A DNA stretch of 64,000 nucleotides from Stakelama marina (GCF_018122655.1 NZ_JAGRQC010000001.1:124001-188000); one strand, 5' to 3'. Positions 44,631 to 54,733 are shown, counted from the first letter of the stretch. The notes: generated from the letters alone by a model not told the origin. Numbers and translations: made by a program.

Positions 44631-45395
44631 ATGACAGACGATATGACCTATGGGCGCTATCTCGCGCTCGACGACATTCTGAACGCTCAGCATCCGATTT
44701 CCGACCGGCACGACGAACTGCTGTTCATCATCATCCATCAGACCAAGGAACTCTGGCTCAAGCAAATTCTCGCCGAGATTGGCGAGGCGATGCGGATGAT
44801 CGGTGAAGATCATCTGGTCGAAGCCTATAAGGGGCTGGCGCGCGTATCGCGTATCCAGGCGGTGATGACGCTAAGCTGGGACGTGCTCGCGACGATGACG
44901 CCCAGCGAATACACCCAGTTCCGGGACGTTCTGGGTGGCAGTTCTGGTTTCCAGTCTGACCAATTTCGAACCATGGAGGTTATGCTGGGTTTGCGAGACG
45001 GACCCGATTCCGGCCCGATGACGGCGGCAGCGAAGCAGTTGCCGAGCCTGTGGGATGCGGCCAATGCGGCGCTGGCACGAGCAGGCTTCGACCTGCCGGC
45101 GGTAGCGCTGTCGCGCGACTGGGCACAGCCCTATGAGCCGATGGCCGGGGTCGAGGCGGCCTGGGCAGAGGTGTACCGCGACACCGACCGTTGGTGGGGG
45201 CTCTACCAGCTTGCCGAAAAGCTCGTCGATATCGACGACGCGCTCGCGACCTGGCGCCACAAGCATGTGCTGACGGTGTCGCGCATCATCGGCGGCAAGC
45301 GCGGAACCGGGGGAACGGCCGGCGTGCCCTATCTGCAGACGACGCTGGCCAAGCGCGCCTTTCCCGAACTCTGGTCGCTCAGGACGATGCTGTGA
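44631..45395 (+). CDS. kynA: Tryptophan 2,3-dioxygenase
   Basis: The 254-residue haem enzyme matches the family throughout: LDDILNAQHPIS, HDELLFIIIHQTKELWLKQI, GSSGFQSDQFR and WRHKHVLTVSRIIGGKRGTG. The histidine in WRHKH is the axial haem ligand region. It opens the indole ring of L-tryptophan to give N-formylkynurenine. The length is slightly short for the family but complete in motifs. ATG 44631 has AGGAC upstream. It is co-translated with the following kynureninase-like gene; no formamidase is in the window. Confidence 0.96.
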   Translation: MTDDMTYGRYLALDDILNAQHPISDRHDELLFIIIHQTKELWLKQILAEIGEAMRMIGEDHLVEAYKGLARVSRIQAVMTLSWDVLATMTPSEYTQFRDVLGGSSGFQSDQFRTMEVMLGLRDGPDSGPMTAAAKQLPSLWDAANAALARAGFDLPAVALSRDWAQPYEPMAGVEAAWAEVYRDTDRWWGLYQLAEKLVDIDDALATWRHKHVLTVSRIIGGKRGTGGTAGVPYLQTTLAKRAFPELWSLRTML

Positions 45396-46537
45396 CCAGC
45401 TACAAGCACCTCTTCCAGCGCTCGCTCGGCGCTGCGCCCGACCGGTTGCATTTCGCCGCGCACAGCCATCATCTGTGGCCCGATGCCAGCTATGTCGGCC
45501 AGCTTGCGGCGTGGCAGGACGCGGCGCGGCTGGCCGACCGGAAATGGGAACGGGTGATGGGCGAGCTGTGGCCGGCAGCGCAGCGCCATGTCGCAGATGA
45601 ACTGGCGCTACCCGATCCCGAAACCGTCGTCTTCGCCGGTAACACGCATGATTTCCTGATCCGTATCGCGTCGGCGATTTCGCGCCGACCGCTGCGTATC
45701 CTGACGAGCGAGGGCGAGTTTCACAGCTTTCGCCGTCAGGCCGCGCGCTGGGTCGAGGCGGGAGAGGCGGTGGTCGATACGCTGCCTGCCGACGAGCATA
45801 TCGTCGCGGGGATGGTCGCCAGGGCCGGCGCCGCGGAATATGACCTGATCCTCGTCAGCGACGTGATGTTCGGATCGGGCATGGTTACCGCCGGTATCGA
45901 GCAGCTTGCGGCATTGGCGCGACCGGAGGGGCCGTGGGTCGTCATCGACGGCTATCACAGCTTCATGGCAGTCGAGCGGTCGCTCGAAGCGATTGCCGAC
46001 AAGGTCTTCTTCCTCGCCGGCGGGTACAAATATGCGATGGCGGGGGAGGGCGTCGGCATCCTCCATGCGCCGCCCGGTTATGGCGCGCGGCCGGTGGTGA
46101 CCGGCTGGTATGCCGAGTTCGACGATCTGTCGCTGCCGCCGGGGTCGGTCGGCTATGCGCCCGATGCCCGGCGCTTCCTCGGCGCGACGTTCGATCCTTC
46201 CGGGCTGTATCGCTTCGTCGCGGTGCGCGACATGCTGCGCGACGAAGGGCTGACGACCGCCGCGATCAACTCTCATGCCGCGATGTTGAAAGACCGGTTT
46301 CTTGATGGGCTGAAGGGCACGCCGCTCGCCGACGCCCAAATCCTCAACCCGCCGGGCGATGGGCCGCAGGCGCGATTCCTGGCGCTGCGCTGTGCGAATG
46401 CGCAGGATTGGCAGGCGCGGCTGATGGCTGAGGATGTGGTGACCGATGTGCGCGGCGACGTGCTGCGCATCGGCTTCGGCCTGTATCAGGACGAAGCTGA
46501 TGTCGATGCGCTGCTCGGCGTACTGCGAGCGTTCTAG
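45392..46537 (+). CDS. Kynureninase-like PLP enzyme (aminotransferase class V fold)
   Basis: The 381-residue protein has a PLP-fold with Lys213 in AGGYKYAMAG, the DGYHSFMAV aspartate region and the HSHHLWPDAS N-terminal element. Kynureninase cleaves L-kynurenine to anthranilate and alanine. Direct coupling to tryptophan dioxygenase strongly suggests that role, but the protein looks diverged from canonical KynU, so a related class V activity is possible. The start is GTG 45392, giving a four-base GTGA overlap with kynA; a longer frame upstream is kynA in another frame. Confidence 0.78.
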   Translation: MTSYKHLFQRSLGAAPDRLHFAAHSHHLWPDASYVGQLAAWQDAARLADRKWERVMGELWPAAQRHVADELALPDPETVVFAGNTHDFLIRIASAISRRPLRILTSEGEFHSFRRQAARWVEAGEAVVDTLPADEHIVAGMVARAGAAEYDLILVSDVMFGSGMVTAGIEQLAALARPEGPWVVIDGYHSFMAVERSLEAIADKVFFLAGGYKYAMAGEGVGILHAPPGYGARPVVTGWYAEFDDLSLPPGSVGYAPDARRFLGATFDPSGLYRFVAVRDMLRDEGLTTAAINSHAAMLKDRFLDGLKGTPLADAQILNPPGDGPQARFLALRCANAQDWQARLMAEDVVTDVRGDVLRIGFGLYQDEADVDALLGVLRAF

Positions 46538-47976
46538 CTGTCGAGCCAGCCGCCGGTGAACCCGGCGCGCTGCAGCCCGCGACGGATCGGGGCGCAATCG
46601 CGCATCCGGCTCCAGATGAAGTCGCTGCGGTAATTGGCGAGCATCGCGACGATCGGCCCCTGATCGATGCCCAGCAGATCGTCGTCGATCCAGCCCAGCC
46701 TGGGATCGACGCTGCCACTGGTCGCATCGGGCCAGGTGAAGCTGGGGTTGAAGGAATCGATAAAGCCGTATTTGCCGTAAAGGCGACCACCCTGAAACTC
46801 GCGCAAGGCGGCAATCGTCGGTTTCACGATTTCGGGCGCGAACGCGATCGAGGCGACCGCGGCAGTGGGTGCGATCGTGCCGTCGTCGAAGCCGTCGGGC
46901 ATGCTTTCCGGGCCGCGCGCGGAATAGGAGCGGAACTGGCGTTCCTGTCCGTTATAGACATGTTTGACGCTGGCCGGCCCGTCGCACGCGGTCAGGCCCC
47001 AGATGTCCTTCGAATACTCCTTCCAGCCCATCGGATTGGCGATGGCATAGGCGCGCTGGGCATAGGTCGCGCGGCGGCTGTTTTCGAAATAGTCCGAACC
47101 GATGCCGCGCATCACCTTGTCGCGGATGCCGCGAAAATCGACCCAGCTATGGCTGTATTGGTGGCCGAAATGCGGAGCGAAGGCGAGGAATTTGGTCTCG
47201 GGCGTCGAACCGCGCCAGTTCTTACCATAGGTCGCGCACCACGCGTCCCAGATTTCGGGGCCGACCGCGTGGTCGGGCGCGCCGAGCGCCAGGATGTTGA
47301 CCAGCATACCTTCGTTATAACCGACCCAGTCGGCGGGGGTGAAACCGCTCTCGGGATGCCAGCCCATCGATATGGCGGGCGCGTGGTTCTGGAAGAACGG
47401 CCATTCGACGCGGGCATAGATCGCATGCGCGAGATCGCGGATCTCGCGTTCTTCGGCTGTGTCCCGGTCGAACCACTGGGCAGCGAACAGGATGCCGCCG
47501 AGCAGCAACGTCGTATCCACCGACGACAATTCGGTACGGCCGCGCCGCAATCCGGTGTCGAGATCGAGGAAATGGTAGAAAAAGCCCTTATATCCGCTCA
47601 CCCCGGTTTTGCCCGGCCCCTGCGGAGCGTCGTGGAAGAAACGCAGCGTAGCGAGCGTGCGTTCGCGCGCCTGATCGCGGGTGATCCAGCCGCGATCGAC
47701 CCCGATCGGATAGCTGGTAAGCGCAAAACCGGTCGCGGCGATGCTCGCGAACGGACGTGAAGGCCAGCGGTCCGGGGCGAGGCCGTTCTTCGCGTTCGTC
47801 GTATCCCAGAAGAAACGGAAGGTGCGCTCCTCGACATCGTCGAGCAGGCTGGCGTCCGTAGTGGCGACGGGCGGACTTTGCGGTGCCACGCTGCCGATAC
47901 CCGCGCACCCGGCAAGCAGCCCGGTGCCCATCAGGGTGGCCGTTCCGGACATCAGTGTACGGCGATCGATCATCAT
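46534..47976 (-). CDS. Glycoamylase-like lipoprotein (GH144-type endo-beta-1,2-glucanase candidate)
   Basis: The 480-residue protein has a lipoprotein signal (MMIDRRTLMSGTATL then GLLAGC) and an (alpha/alpha)6-type glycoamylase domain with ERTFRFFWDTTNAKNGL, VGYNEGMLVNILALG, FGHQYSHSWVDFRG and DGTIAPTAAVASIAFAP. This Pfam family includes GH144 endo-beta-1,2-glucanases such as the Chitinophaga pinensis enzyme. It would act in the outer membrane or periplasm on glucan before uptake. ATG 47976 has GGAG 5 nt upstream. It is followed on the same strand by nothing but precedes, in gene order, the TonB receptor of the same locus. The family is sure, the exact linkage is inferred. Confidence 0.85.
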   Translation of the reverse strand: MMIDRRTLMSGTATLMGTGLLAGCAGIGSVAPQSPPVATTDASLLDDVEERTFRFFWDTTNAKNGLAPDRWPSRPFASIAATGFALTSYPIGVDRGWITRDQARERTLATLRFFHDAPQGPGKTGVSGYKGFFYHFLDLDTGLRRGRTELSSVDTTLLLGGILFAAQWFDRDTAEEREIRDLAHAIYARVEWPFFQNHAPAISMGWHPESGFTPADWVGYNEGMLVNILALGAPDHAVGPEIWDAWCATYGKNWRGSTPETKFLAFAPHFGHQYSHSWVDFRGIRDKVMRGIGSDYFENSRRATYAQRAYAIANPMGWKEYSKDIWGLTACDGPASVKHVYNGQERQFRSYSARGPESMPDGFDDGTIAPTAAVASIAFAPEIVKPTIAALREFQGGRLYGKYGFIDSFNPSFTWPDATSGSVDPRLGWIDDDLLGIDQGPIVAMLANYRSDFIWSRMRDCAPIRRGLQRAGFTGGWLDS

Positions 47977-48036
47977 AAGGCTCCGCATATAAAAAGGGCG
48001 GGGCGACCACATGGCCGCCCCGCCGTCAGAGGTGGG

Positions 48037-51000
48037 TCAGAACTTCAGGCTTGCAGAAAGCTTGAAGGTCCGGGGAGGATTCCCACCAATCGAAAGGTTG
48101 GATATTTGGCGGAACGTGTCCGCATTATTGGTATTGGTGCCGTAGCTGGTGTAGTTCGCGGTATTGAAGACGTTGAGAACGTCGGCCCGGAACTGGATCG
48201 CAGCGCCATTGTACAGGAAGCCGAGCGGGATCGACTTGCTGACCGCCAGATCGACCTGGCGATAGGCCCACAGGTCACCCAGGATGAACGACCGCTTGTT
48301 GTCGGCTTCGACCGTATTGAAGTGACGGTTCGTGTTGTCCGTACCGGTGACATAGGAAATATACGGCGGCGAGCGGAGCTGGATCTTCGTCGACAGGGTA
48401 AAGCCCCACGGAATGTCCGCGCTGGCGGCGGCCACGATCCGATGCTTCACCACGCCTGCCGAAGGCAGCCACGAATAATAGTCGAGATTGGGGTAGTCGA
48501 GCGCATAGACCTGCCCGAACTGCCGGTTTTCCGTCGCGTCGGTATAGGTGTAGGTGAAGTTGAGGCTCCACGGCGACGAACGCGTATAGTCCTTGGTCAG
48601 CTTCAGATACGCCGAATCCGAGCGGGTTTCGACGCCGTTGGTCCCAAGGATGATGCTGCCGTAACCGCTGGGTGCGAAACCCCATGGCGGACCCCAGATT
48701 TCGCCCGGAGCGAAGAAGGCGCCGTTCGTCCGGCGATTGCCGAGCAGGAACGCGAAGCCGTCATGGCTGGCGATGTGGGTGAAGCCGATTTCCGGACGGA
48801 TCAGTCCGACGCGACCGCGAAGCCCGATGCTGAACTGGTCCGAATAGGGCATCTTCAGATCGTTGTTGTTGAAACGCAGCTCTCGGCCACCGCCGGTGGT
48901 GCTGGTCGCAAGCTGGTCGCGGCCGGCCTGGGTCAGGTAAGCAGGGTCCCAGGGGATGCAGTTGGCGCCGGTGCAGCTGTGGTTCGGGTCGCCCGTGTCG
49001 AAGTTGAAGGTAAGCGTGCGGAACGAACCTGCCGTCGCTTCGAGCTGGATGAAGTCGAACTGGTTGCGGTCGAACGAGCGGCCATACCCGCCGAACGCCG
49101 TCAGATCGTACTTGCCGCCGAAATCATAGGAGAAGCCAAGCCGCGGCTGGAACGCGCCCTTGAACGGATGACGGTTGTGGCCGTTCGAGATATAGTCGTT
49201 GATATTGTAGGTCGCGTTGCCCTGATACAGGTTCGGATAATTGGCCTGCGACACAGCGTCGACCGCGTCCTGCGGCGTGACGAAGTTCAGATAGGACGGC
49301 GTTTCCTCATAATCCCAGCGAACGCCTAGGTTCAGCGTCAACCGGTCGGTCATCTGCCAGTCGTCCTGGATATACATGCCGAGCTGGAAATTCTTCGACT
49401 TGATTGCGCCGTTTCCGACTCCCTGAACCGGAACGCCGAACGTTACCCGATAGGGAACGGAGTCATTGAACCCACCGGCCGGATATTGGGTGTCGTAATA
49501 ATATTGGGCGTTCAGGTTGTTCTGCTGAAGCGCGTTGAGCGTTACCCATTTCGCCTTCACGCCCATCTTGATCGCGTGACGCGCAAGGCCGGTATAGGTG
49601 AAGTCATCCTGCACCCCCCAGCCTTTCTGGCCCTTGTCCTGATAGTTGCCGCTGCCGCCTACCGCGAGGATGGTCTGGTTGTCCGCCGACTGGAAAACAT
49701 AACCATTTTCGAAGACATGCGGCGTCGGCTTCCACGCCGAATATTCATACGTCGCCTTGAAATCGTTGGTCCAGTTGTCGTTGGTCCGCTGATAGTGGAA
49801 TAGCAGGCGCGTTTCGTTGTTGTTGATGTCGGTCAGGCGTGAGCGGGCGTTGGTGCCGCCGAAACCGTCCTCACCGACTTCGCGGCGCACCTTGGCGCTG
49901 ATCTCGAACAGGTCGCGATCGGTCGGCGAGAAATCGATCTTGCCGAAATACAGGTCCTCGTTGAACGTCCGGCTGAAGCTGCCGAAATTATCCTGATACT
50001 GCGTCGGAAGATCCGAGGGCGACAGGCCGAAGCCGGGAATGACATCGGTCGGAATCTGCTGACGCTTGCCTTCATACGTGACGAAGAAGTGCATCACATC
50101 CTTGATGATCGGACCGCCCAAGCTCGCGCCGAACTGGAAATCGCGCGTCTTCGTCTTGTCGTCGCCATTCGCCTTTTCGAGCGGCGTCTTGGCGCGAAGA
50201 TCCTGATTGGTGAAATCGACGAACGCCCCGCCATGGAATTTATTGGTGCCCGACTTGGTAACCGCGGTGATTGCGACCGAGCTCACCTGATCGAATTCCG
50301 CCTTATAGTTCGAGCTGATGACGCGGTACTCGCCGATCGCCGACTGCGGGAACGGGTTGCCCTGGCTAGAATCCTGGCCGGTGATGCCGTTTTTCAGGAC
50401 ATAGTCCTTCTGACCGACGCCATCGATGAACACGTTCACCGTGCGGCTGTCCTGCGCGCCGCCCTGGATGCTGACATTGCCGTTGCTGCCGGTGTTGACC
50501 TGAACGCCAGGAGCAAGGTCGGCGAACGACAGGAAGTTGCGGCTGTTCTGCGGCAGCGTCTGGATCAGGCGCGTGGAAATCGTCGCGCCGACTTCGCCGC
50601 CTTCCAGATTCTGGATGCGGCTGCCGGTTACGATGATTTCGTTACCCGAACCGGTAGCGGCAGCCTGTTCACCGCCCGTCGTCTCGCCGGTCGCAGCGCC
50701 GGATGCCGCTGTCGATCCCGTCGGCTGCAGATCGAAATCGAGCTGCGCATTCTGCGCGACGGCAAGTTTGAACTGGTCGGTATTGCGCACGCCGTTCGGC
50801 GTCTGGACCTCAAGGCGATAGGTACCCGGAGGAAGCGACGCAAAGATGTAGGTGCCATCCGCCATTACCGGGCTGGTGCGGCGATAGCCGGTGTTGACCT
50901 CGATCGCGGTGATCTGGCTGGCGCCACCGGGCTGACCGCCATCGGTGACGGTGCCGCGAAGCGACGCCTGCGCCTGTTGCGCATGTGCCGGCGCAACCGC

Positions 51001-51096
51001 GATCGCGGACACGGCGGTACCGACCATCAGCGCGGCGGCGAGTTGAACCATTCGCCCTTTGGCGGGCTTCATCGTCTTAATCCTGGATACTTGCAT
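48037..51096 (-). CDS. TonB-dependent receptor, Oar-like with carboxypeptidase-regulatory N-domain
   Basis: The 1019-residue protein has a signal peptide ending ...APAHAQQ, a CarboxypepD_reg-like domain (about 38-115, SLRGTVTDGG), a plug domain (GNEIIVTGSRIQNLEGGEVG split, then DGVGQKDYVL) and a 22-strand-type barrel ending SASLKF. Such receptors import large substrates, typically glycans, across the outer membrane. In this locus the cargo is probably glucan oligomers. ATG 51096 has AAAGGGAAG upstream; a longer in-frame version from 51219 lacks a sensible signal peptide. The stop is 60 bp from the lipoprotein gene start. Confidence 0.93.
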   Translation of the reverse strand: MQVSRIKTMKPAKGRMVQLAAALMVGTAVSAIAVAPAHAQQAQASLRGTVTDGGQPGGASQITAIEVNTGYRRTSPVMADGTYIFASLPPGTYRLEVQTPNGVRNTDQFKLAVAQNAQLDFDLQPTGSTAASGAATGETTGGEQAAATGSGNEIIVTGSRIQNLEGGEVGATISTRLIQTLPQNSRNFLSFADLAPGVQVNTGSNGNVSIQGGAQDSRTVNVFIDGVGQKDYVLKNGITGQDSSQGNPFPQSAIGEYRVISSNYKAEFDQVSSVAITAVTKSGTNKFHGGAFVDFTNQDLRAKTPLEKANGDDKTKTRDFQFGASLGGPIIKDVMHFFVTYEGKRQQIPTDVIPGFGLSPSDLPTQYQDNFGSFSRTFNEDLYFGKIDFSPTDRDLFEISAKVRREVGEDGFGGTNARSRLTDINNNETRLLFHYQRTNDNWTNDFKATYEYSAWKPTPHVFENGYVFQSADNQTILAVGGSGNYQDKGQKGWGVQDDFTYTGLARHAIKMGVKAKWVTLNALQQNNLNAQYYYDTQYPAGGFNDSVPYRVTFGVPVQGVGNGAIKSKNFQLGMYIQDDWQMTDRLTLNLGVRWDYEETPSYLNFVTPQDAVDAVSQANYPNLYQGNATYNINDYISNGHNRHPFKGAFQPRLGFSYDFGGKYDLTAFGGYGRSFDRNQFDFIQLEATAGSFRTLTFNFDTGDPNHSCTGANCIPWDPAYLTQAGRDQLATSTTGGGRELRFNNNDLKMPYSDQFSIGLRGRVGLIRPEIGFTHIASHDGFAFLLGNRRTNGAFFAPGEIWGPPWGFAPSGYGSIILGTNGVETRSDSAYLKLTKDYTRSSPWSLNFTYTYTDATENRQFGQVYALDYPNLDYYSWLPSAGVVKHRIVAAASADIPWGFTLSTKIQLRSPPYISYVTGTDNTNRHFNTVEADNKRSFILGDLWAYRQVDLAVSKSIPLGFLYNGAAIQFRADVLNVFNTANYTSYGTNTNNADTFRQISNLSIGGNPPRTFKLSASLKF

Positions 51097-51266
51097 GATA
51101 CTTCCCTTTGGACCCTGGCGTTCGCCGGAAATCCGGTCGCGCGCAGTTGTTGTTTTTCCTTTGCGGCCAAGCGCTTCAGCGGTTGCGAGCAATGCTCGGC
51201 TTGCGGTGCCCCTGGGCATCGGTTTCCTCCTTACGCATGTACGTTTCCGGCCGGTTCACCCGGCTC

Positions 51267-52250
51267 TCAGCTTGTCGTCTGCCGGACGATCAGTTCGGGG
51301 CGCAGACACTCCACCTCGCTGTCGTCCCGGCCGTCGATCATGTCGGCGAGGCGTGCGAGCGCGCGTGCGCCGATATCCGCGATATTCACCCGCATCGTCG
51401 TGAGCCCCGGCGAGATCAGCCGCGCGAGCGGAACATCGTCGAACCCCGCCACGGCGATCTGTTGCGGCACGCCTATTCCGGCATCGCGAAAGGCAACCAT
51501 CGCTCCGATCGCCATCATGTCGTTTGCCGCGAAAACGGCGTCAGTCGGCTTCTGGTCCTCGATGATCGCAGCGGCCGCTTCCGCGCCGCCCGTCTCGGTG
51601 AAGTTGCCGCAGATCACGCGTGGTTCGAGACCTGCTTTGCGCATGGCCTCGCGATAGCCGCGCTCACGCTCATCGGCCTCGCGGTTGCCGGCAGAGCCCG
51701 ACAAATGGACGATGTTGCGCCGTCCGGTTTCGACCAGATGCGCCACCATCTCGGCGGCGGCGGCGAAATTGTCGACGCGCAGTTCGGCGCGGCCTTGGGC
51801 ATCGCCATGGCAGTTGATGAAGACGGCCGGAAGCGTCGCCGGCATGTGCTGGAGCAGCGTGTCGGTGTCGATGTCGGGCGCCATGACGATCAGCCCATCG
51901 ACGCGGCCGCGCATGGTGCGCAGCGCCTCGGCAGCCTGATCGGGGTTGGCGTGCATGTTCGACAGCAGCAGTTGCAGCCCGCGTCCCGACGCTTCGCGGT
52001 CCATCCCGCGCACGACTTCGGAAAAGAACTCGCCGTGCAGATCGGGCAGCATCACGCCGATCGCGTGCGCACGCGCCATCGAAAGGCTGCGCGCGCCGGC
52101 ATGGGGGAAGTATCCGAGTTCGCGCGCAGCCGTCTCGACCCGCTCTTTAAGCTCGGAACGGACATTGGTGTGACCGTTCAGGGCACGCGACACCGAAGCG
52201 ACGGATACCTCCGCCTTCTTCGCCACGTCGCGTATCGTGGCTTGCGCCAT
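51267..52250 (-). CDS. LacI-family transcriptional regulator
   Basis: The 327-residue regulator has a LacI helix-turn-helix (TIRDVAKKAEVSVASVSRAL) and hinge, then a type I periplasmic-binding sugar domain (AIGVMLPDLHGEFFSEVVRG, DAVFAANDMMAIGAM, AVAGFDDVPLARL). It probably represses the locus until a glucan-derived sugar binds. ATG 52250 places the HTH at the very start; the longer frame upstream is leader DNA. A perfect palindrome with an adjacent TATAAT lies just before the gene, suggesting autorepression. Confidence 0.94.
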   Translation of the reverse strand: MAQATIRDVAKKAEVSVASVSRALNGHTNVRSELKERVETAARELGYFPHAGARSLSMARAHAIGVMLPDLHGEFFSEVVRGMDREASGRGLQLLLSNMHANPDQAAEALRTMRGRVDGLIVMAPDIDTDTLLQHMPATLPAVFINCHGDAQGRAELRVDNFAAAAEMVAHLVETGRRNIVHLSGSAGNREADERERGYREAMRKAGLEPRVICGNFTETGGAEAAAAIIEDQKPTDAVFAANDMMAIGAMVAFRDAGIGVPQQIAVAGFDDVPLARLISPGLTTMRVNIADIGARALARLADMIDGRDDSEVECLRPELIVRQTTS

Positions 52251-52327
52251 CCTTTCGACTTCCTCCCAGCTCGACACGTTCACGTGCTCTGTTCGGACCC
52301 GCGGTGTCCGCGAGTCTTCGTCCTTGA

Positions 52328-52341
52328 TGTAACCGGTTACA
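52328..52341. promoter_or_regulatory. LacI-type operator palindrome
   Basis: TGTAACCGGTTACA is a perfect 14-bp palindrome with a central CG, the usual form of LacI/GalR-family operators. It lies between the divergent LacI and GH3 genes, directly after the -10 element of the LacI promoter and 95 bp before the GH3 ATG. Binding would block both directions. Confidence 0.8.
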
Positions 52342-52343
52342 AG

Positions 52344-52349
52344 ATTATA
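52344..52349 (-). promoter_or_regulatory. -10 element (TATAAT) of the LacI gene
   Basis: The minus strand reads TATAAT, followed two bases later by the operator, so a start near 52337 would lie inside the palindrome. No strong -35 is present at 17 bp (AATGAT). This fits weak, self-repressed expression. Confidence 0.6.
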
Positions 52350-52435
52350 CATTCGCCCGCAAGACAATCATTCTGCTACCAGCGCGACGCGTTCTTGGCG
52401 GTCGGTACGACCGGTAGTTTTTTAGGGAGGAATCG

Positions 52436-54733
52436 ATGGCCGAACAGCGTATTACGCGCCGCGCAGCACTGATGGGAGCAGGCGCGATCGCCGCGTGGAG
52501 CGCCAGTCCGGCGCGCGCTTTGATGCGGACGATGGGCGCTGAAAAGCTCGCGCTGCCCGGTGATATCGAATCACTGATCGGCCGGATGACCGTCACCGAA
52601 AAGGCGGGCCAGTTGACCATCATGGCGGCAGCATGGGCCGGCGGTGCGGCGACTGCGCTCAACCCGCCGAGTGCCGGAGGATCGTTCGACGATCAGCTCG
52701 ACCAGGTTCGCAAGGGGCGCCTGACCGGCGTCTTCAATGGCAACGGCGCCGAAATGGCGCGGCGCATGCAGACCGTCGCGATGCGCGAGGCGCGGATCAA
52801 GGTGCCGCTGATCTTTGCCGCCGACGTGATCCACGGTTTTCGCACCGTCTTTCCGGTGCCGCTCGGCGAGGCGGCGAGCTTCGATCCCGATCTCGCCGAA
52901 CGCACTGCGCGCGCGGCCGGCGAAGAGGCCGCCGCGGCCGGCATCGACTGGACCTTCGCGCCGATGGTGGACATCGCGCGCGATGCGCGCTGGGGGCGCG
53001 GTGTCGAGGGCGCGGGCGAGGATGTTCTCCTCGGTGAGCGTATGGCCGCGGCACGCGTGCGCGGGTTCCAGGGCAAGGCGCTGACCGACAACAATGCGGT
53101 GCTTTCCTGCGCGAAGCATTTCGCTGGCTATGGCGCGGCAGAAGCCGGGCTCGACTATAACACGGTCGATATTTCGGAACGCACGCTGCGCGATGTCTAT
53201 TTCCCGCCGTTTGAAGCCGCGTTCGATGCCGGATCGCTGTCGACCATGGCAGCTTTCAACGAAATTGCCGGGATTCCCGCGACCGCCAATAAATGGTTGC
53301 TGACCGACGTGTTGCGCGACGAATGGGGTTTTCCCGGCTTCGTCGTTTCCGATTATACCGGCGACGAGGAGCTGATCGCGCATGGTTTCGCCGCCGATGC
53401 CCGTCAGGCCACGAAGCTCGCCTTCATGGCGGGCGTCGATATGAGCATGCAGAGCGGTTTCTATATCGAGCATCTGCCCGATCTCGTGAATTCGGGCGAG
53501 GTGCCGATGGCGCGGCTCGACCAGGCGGTGCGCCGCGTGCTGGCGGTGAAGGCGCGGCTCGGGCTGTTCGACGAACCGTTCCGCCGGATCGAACCACGCC
53601 GCGAAAAGACATGGGTTCGCACGCCCGAAAAGCTCGCGCTGGCACGCGAATCCGGACGCAAGTCGATCGTCATGCTGAAAAATGACGGTGATCTGCTGCC
53701 GCTTCCCGCCAAGGGGAAAAAGATCGCGTTGATCGGGCCGTTCGCGTCGGGCCAGCACGATCTGATCGGGCCGTGGTGCGTCTATGGATCGAACGACCAG
53801 GCGGTCGATCTCGCCACCGGCGTGAGGGCCGCTGTCGCTGACCCCTCGATGGTCAGCGTGACGCAAGGGTCCAATGTCGAAAAGCCGGTTGATGGCGGGA
53901 TCGAAGCCGCCATCGCCGCCGCCAATGCCGCCGATATCGTCGTGCTGGCGATCGGTGAATCGCAGAATATGTCGGGTGAGGCGCAGTCGCGGACAGCAGT
54001 CGTGGTACCCGAGCCGCAACAGGCGCTGGCAGAGGCGGTGGCGAAGACGGGCAAACCGGTCGTCGTGCTGCTCAAGAACGGGCGCGGCCTGGCGCTCCAG
54101 GGCGCGGTACTCGACGCGCCAGCGATCCTCGTGACTTGGTTCCTCGGCTCAGAAACCGGCCCTGCGATCGCCGATATCCTGTTCGGCAAGGAAGGGCCGT
54201 CGGGCCGACTGCCGATCAGCTTTCCGCAGGCGTCGGGGCAAGAACCCTATTATTACGCGCATAAATCGACCGGTCGTCCGAACCCGGAAGGGCCGCTGCA
54301 ACCGTATAAGGCGCATTATCGCGGTATCTCGAACGAAGCGCGTTTCGCATTCGGTCACGGGCTGACTTACGGCGATATCGCATATTCGGGCCTGTCGCTG
54401 GGTGACGCGAAGCTGCCGTGGAATGGCGCGTTGACGGTGCAGGCAACGGTGACCAATCGCGGCAAGCGCGCGGCAGAAGAGGTCGTTCAGCTCTATATCC
54501 ACGACCGCGCGGCGAGCATCACGCGGCCAGTGCGGCAGCTGAAGGGCTTTCAGAAGATCGCGCTTGCGCCCGGCGAATCGAAACAGGTCAGCTTCACGCT
54601 CAGACGGCATGATCTGCAGTTTATCGGGCAGGATATGAAGCCGACCGTCGAACCCGGCGCATTCGATGTCTGGGTCGCGCCTTCGGCACAGGCCGACGGC
54701 GTCTCCGGCTCGTTCGACCTCGTCTCCGCCTGA
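52436..54733 (+). CDS. bglX: GH3 beta-glucosidase, exported
   Basis: The 765-residue protein has a Tat-like signal (RITRRAALMGAGAIAAW), the GH3 N-domain with nucleophile Asp306 in FPGFVVSDYTG, the GH3 C-domain (AIGESQNMSGEAQSR holds a candidate acid/base Glu) and a C-terminal fibronectin III-like domain (VQATVTNRGKRAAEEVVQLY). This is the BglX layout: periplasmic release of glucose from beta-glucosides. Within this locus it would finish digestion of beta-glucan oligomers. ATG 52436 has AGGGAGG 5 nt upstream, and the operator lies before it. Confidence 0.94.
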   Translation: MAEQRITRRAALMGAGAIAAWSASPARALMRTMGAEKLALPGDIESLIGRMTVTEKAGQLTIMAAAWAGGAATALNPPSAGGSFDDQLDQVRKGRLTGVFNGNGAEMARRMQTVAMREARIKVPLIFAADVIHGFRTVFPVPLGEAASFDPDLAERTARAAGEEAAAAGIDWTFAPMVDIARDARWGRGVEGAGEDVLLGERMAAARVRGFQGKALTDNNAVLSCAKHFAGYGAAEAGLDYNTVDISERTLRDVYFPPFEAAFDAGSLSTMAAFNEIAGIPATANKWLLTDVLRDEWGFPGFVVSDYTGDEELIAHGFAADARQATKLAFMAGVDMSMQSGFYIEHLPDLVNSGEVPMARLDQAVRRVLAVKARLGLFDEPFRRIEPRREKTWVRTPEKLALARESGRKSIVMLKNDGDLLPLPAKGKKIALIGPFASGQHDLIGPWCVYGSNDQAVDLATGVRAAVADPSMVSVTQGSNVEKPVDGGIEAAIAAANAADIVVLAIGESQNMSGEAQSRTAVVVPEPQQALAEAVAKTGKPVVVLLKNGRGLALQGAVLDAPAILVTWFLGSETGPAIADILFGKEGPSGRLPISFPQASGQEPYYYAHKSTGRPNPEGPLQPYKAHYRGISNEARFAFGHGLTYGDIAYSGLSLGDAKLPWNGALTVQATVTNRGKRAAEEVVQLYIHDRAASITRPVRQLKGFQKIALAPGESKQVSFTLRRHDLQFIGQDMKPTVEPGAFDVWVAPSAQADGVSGSFDLVSA

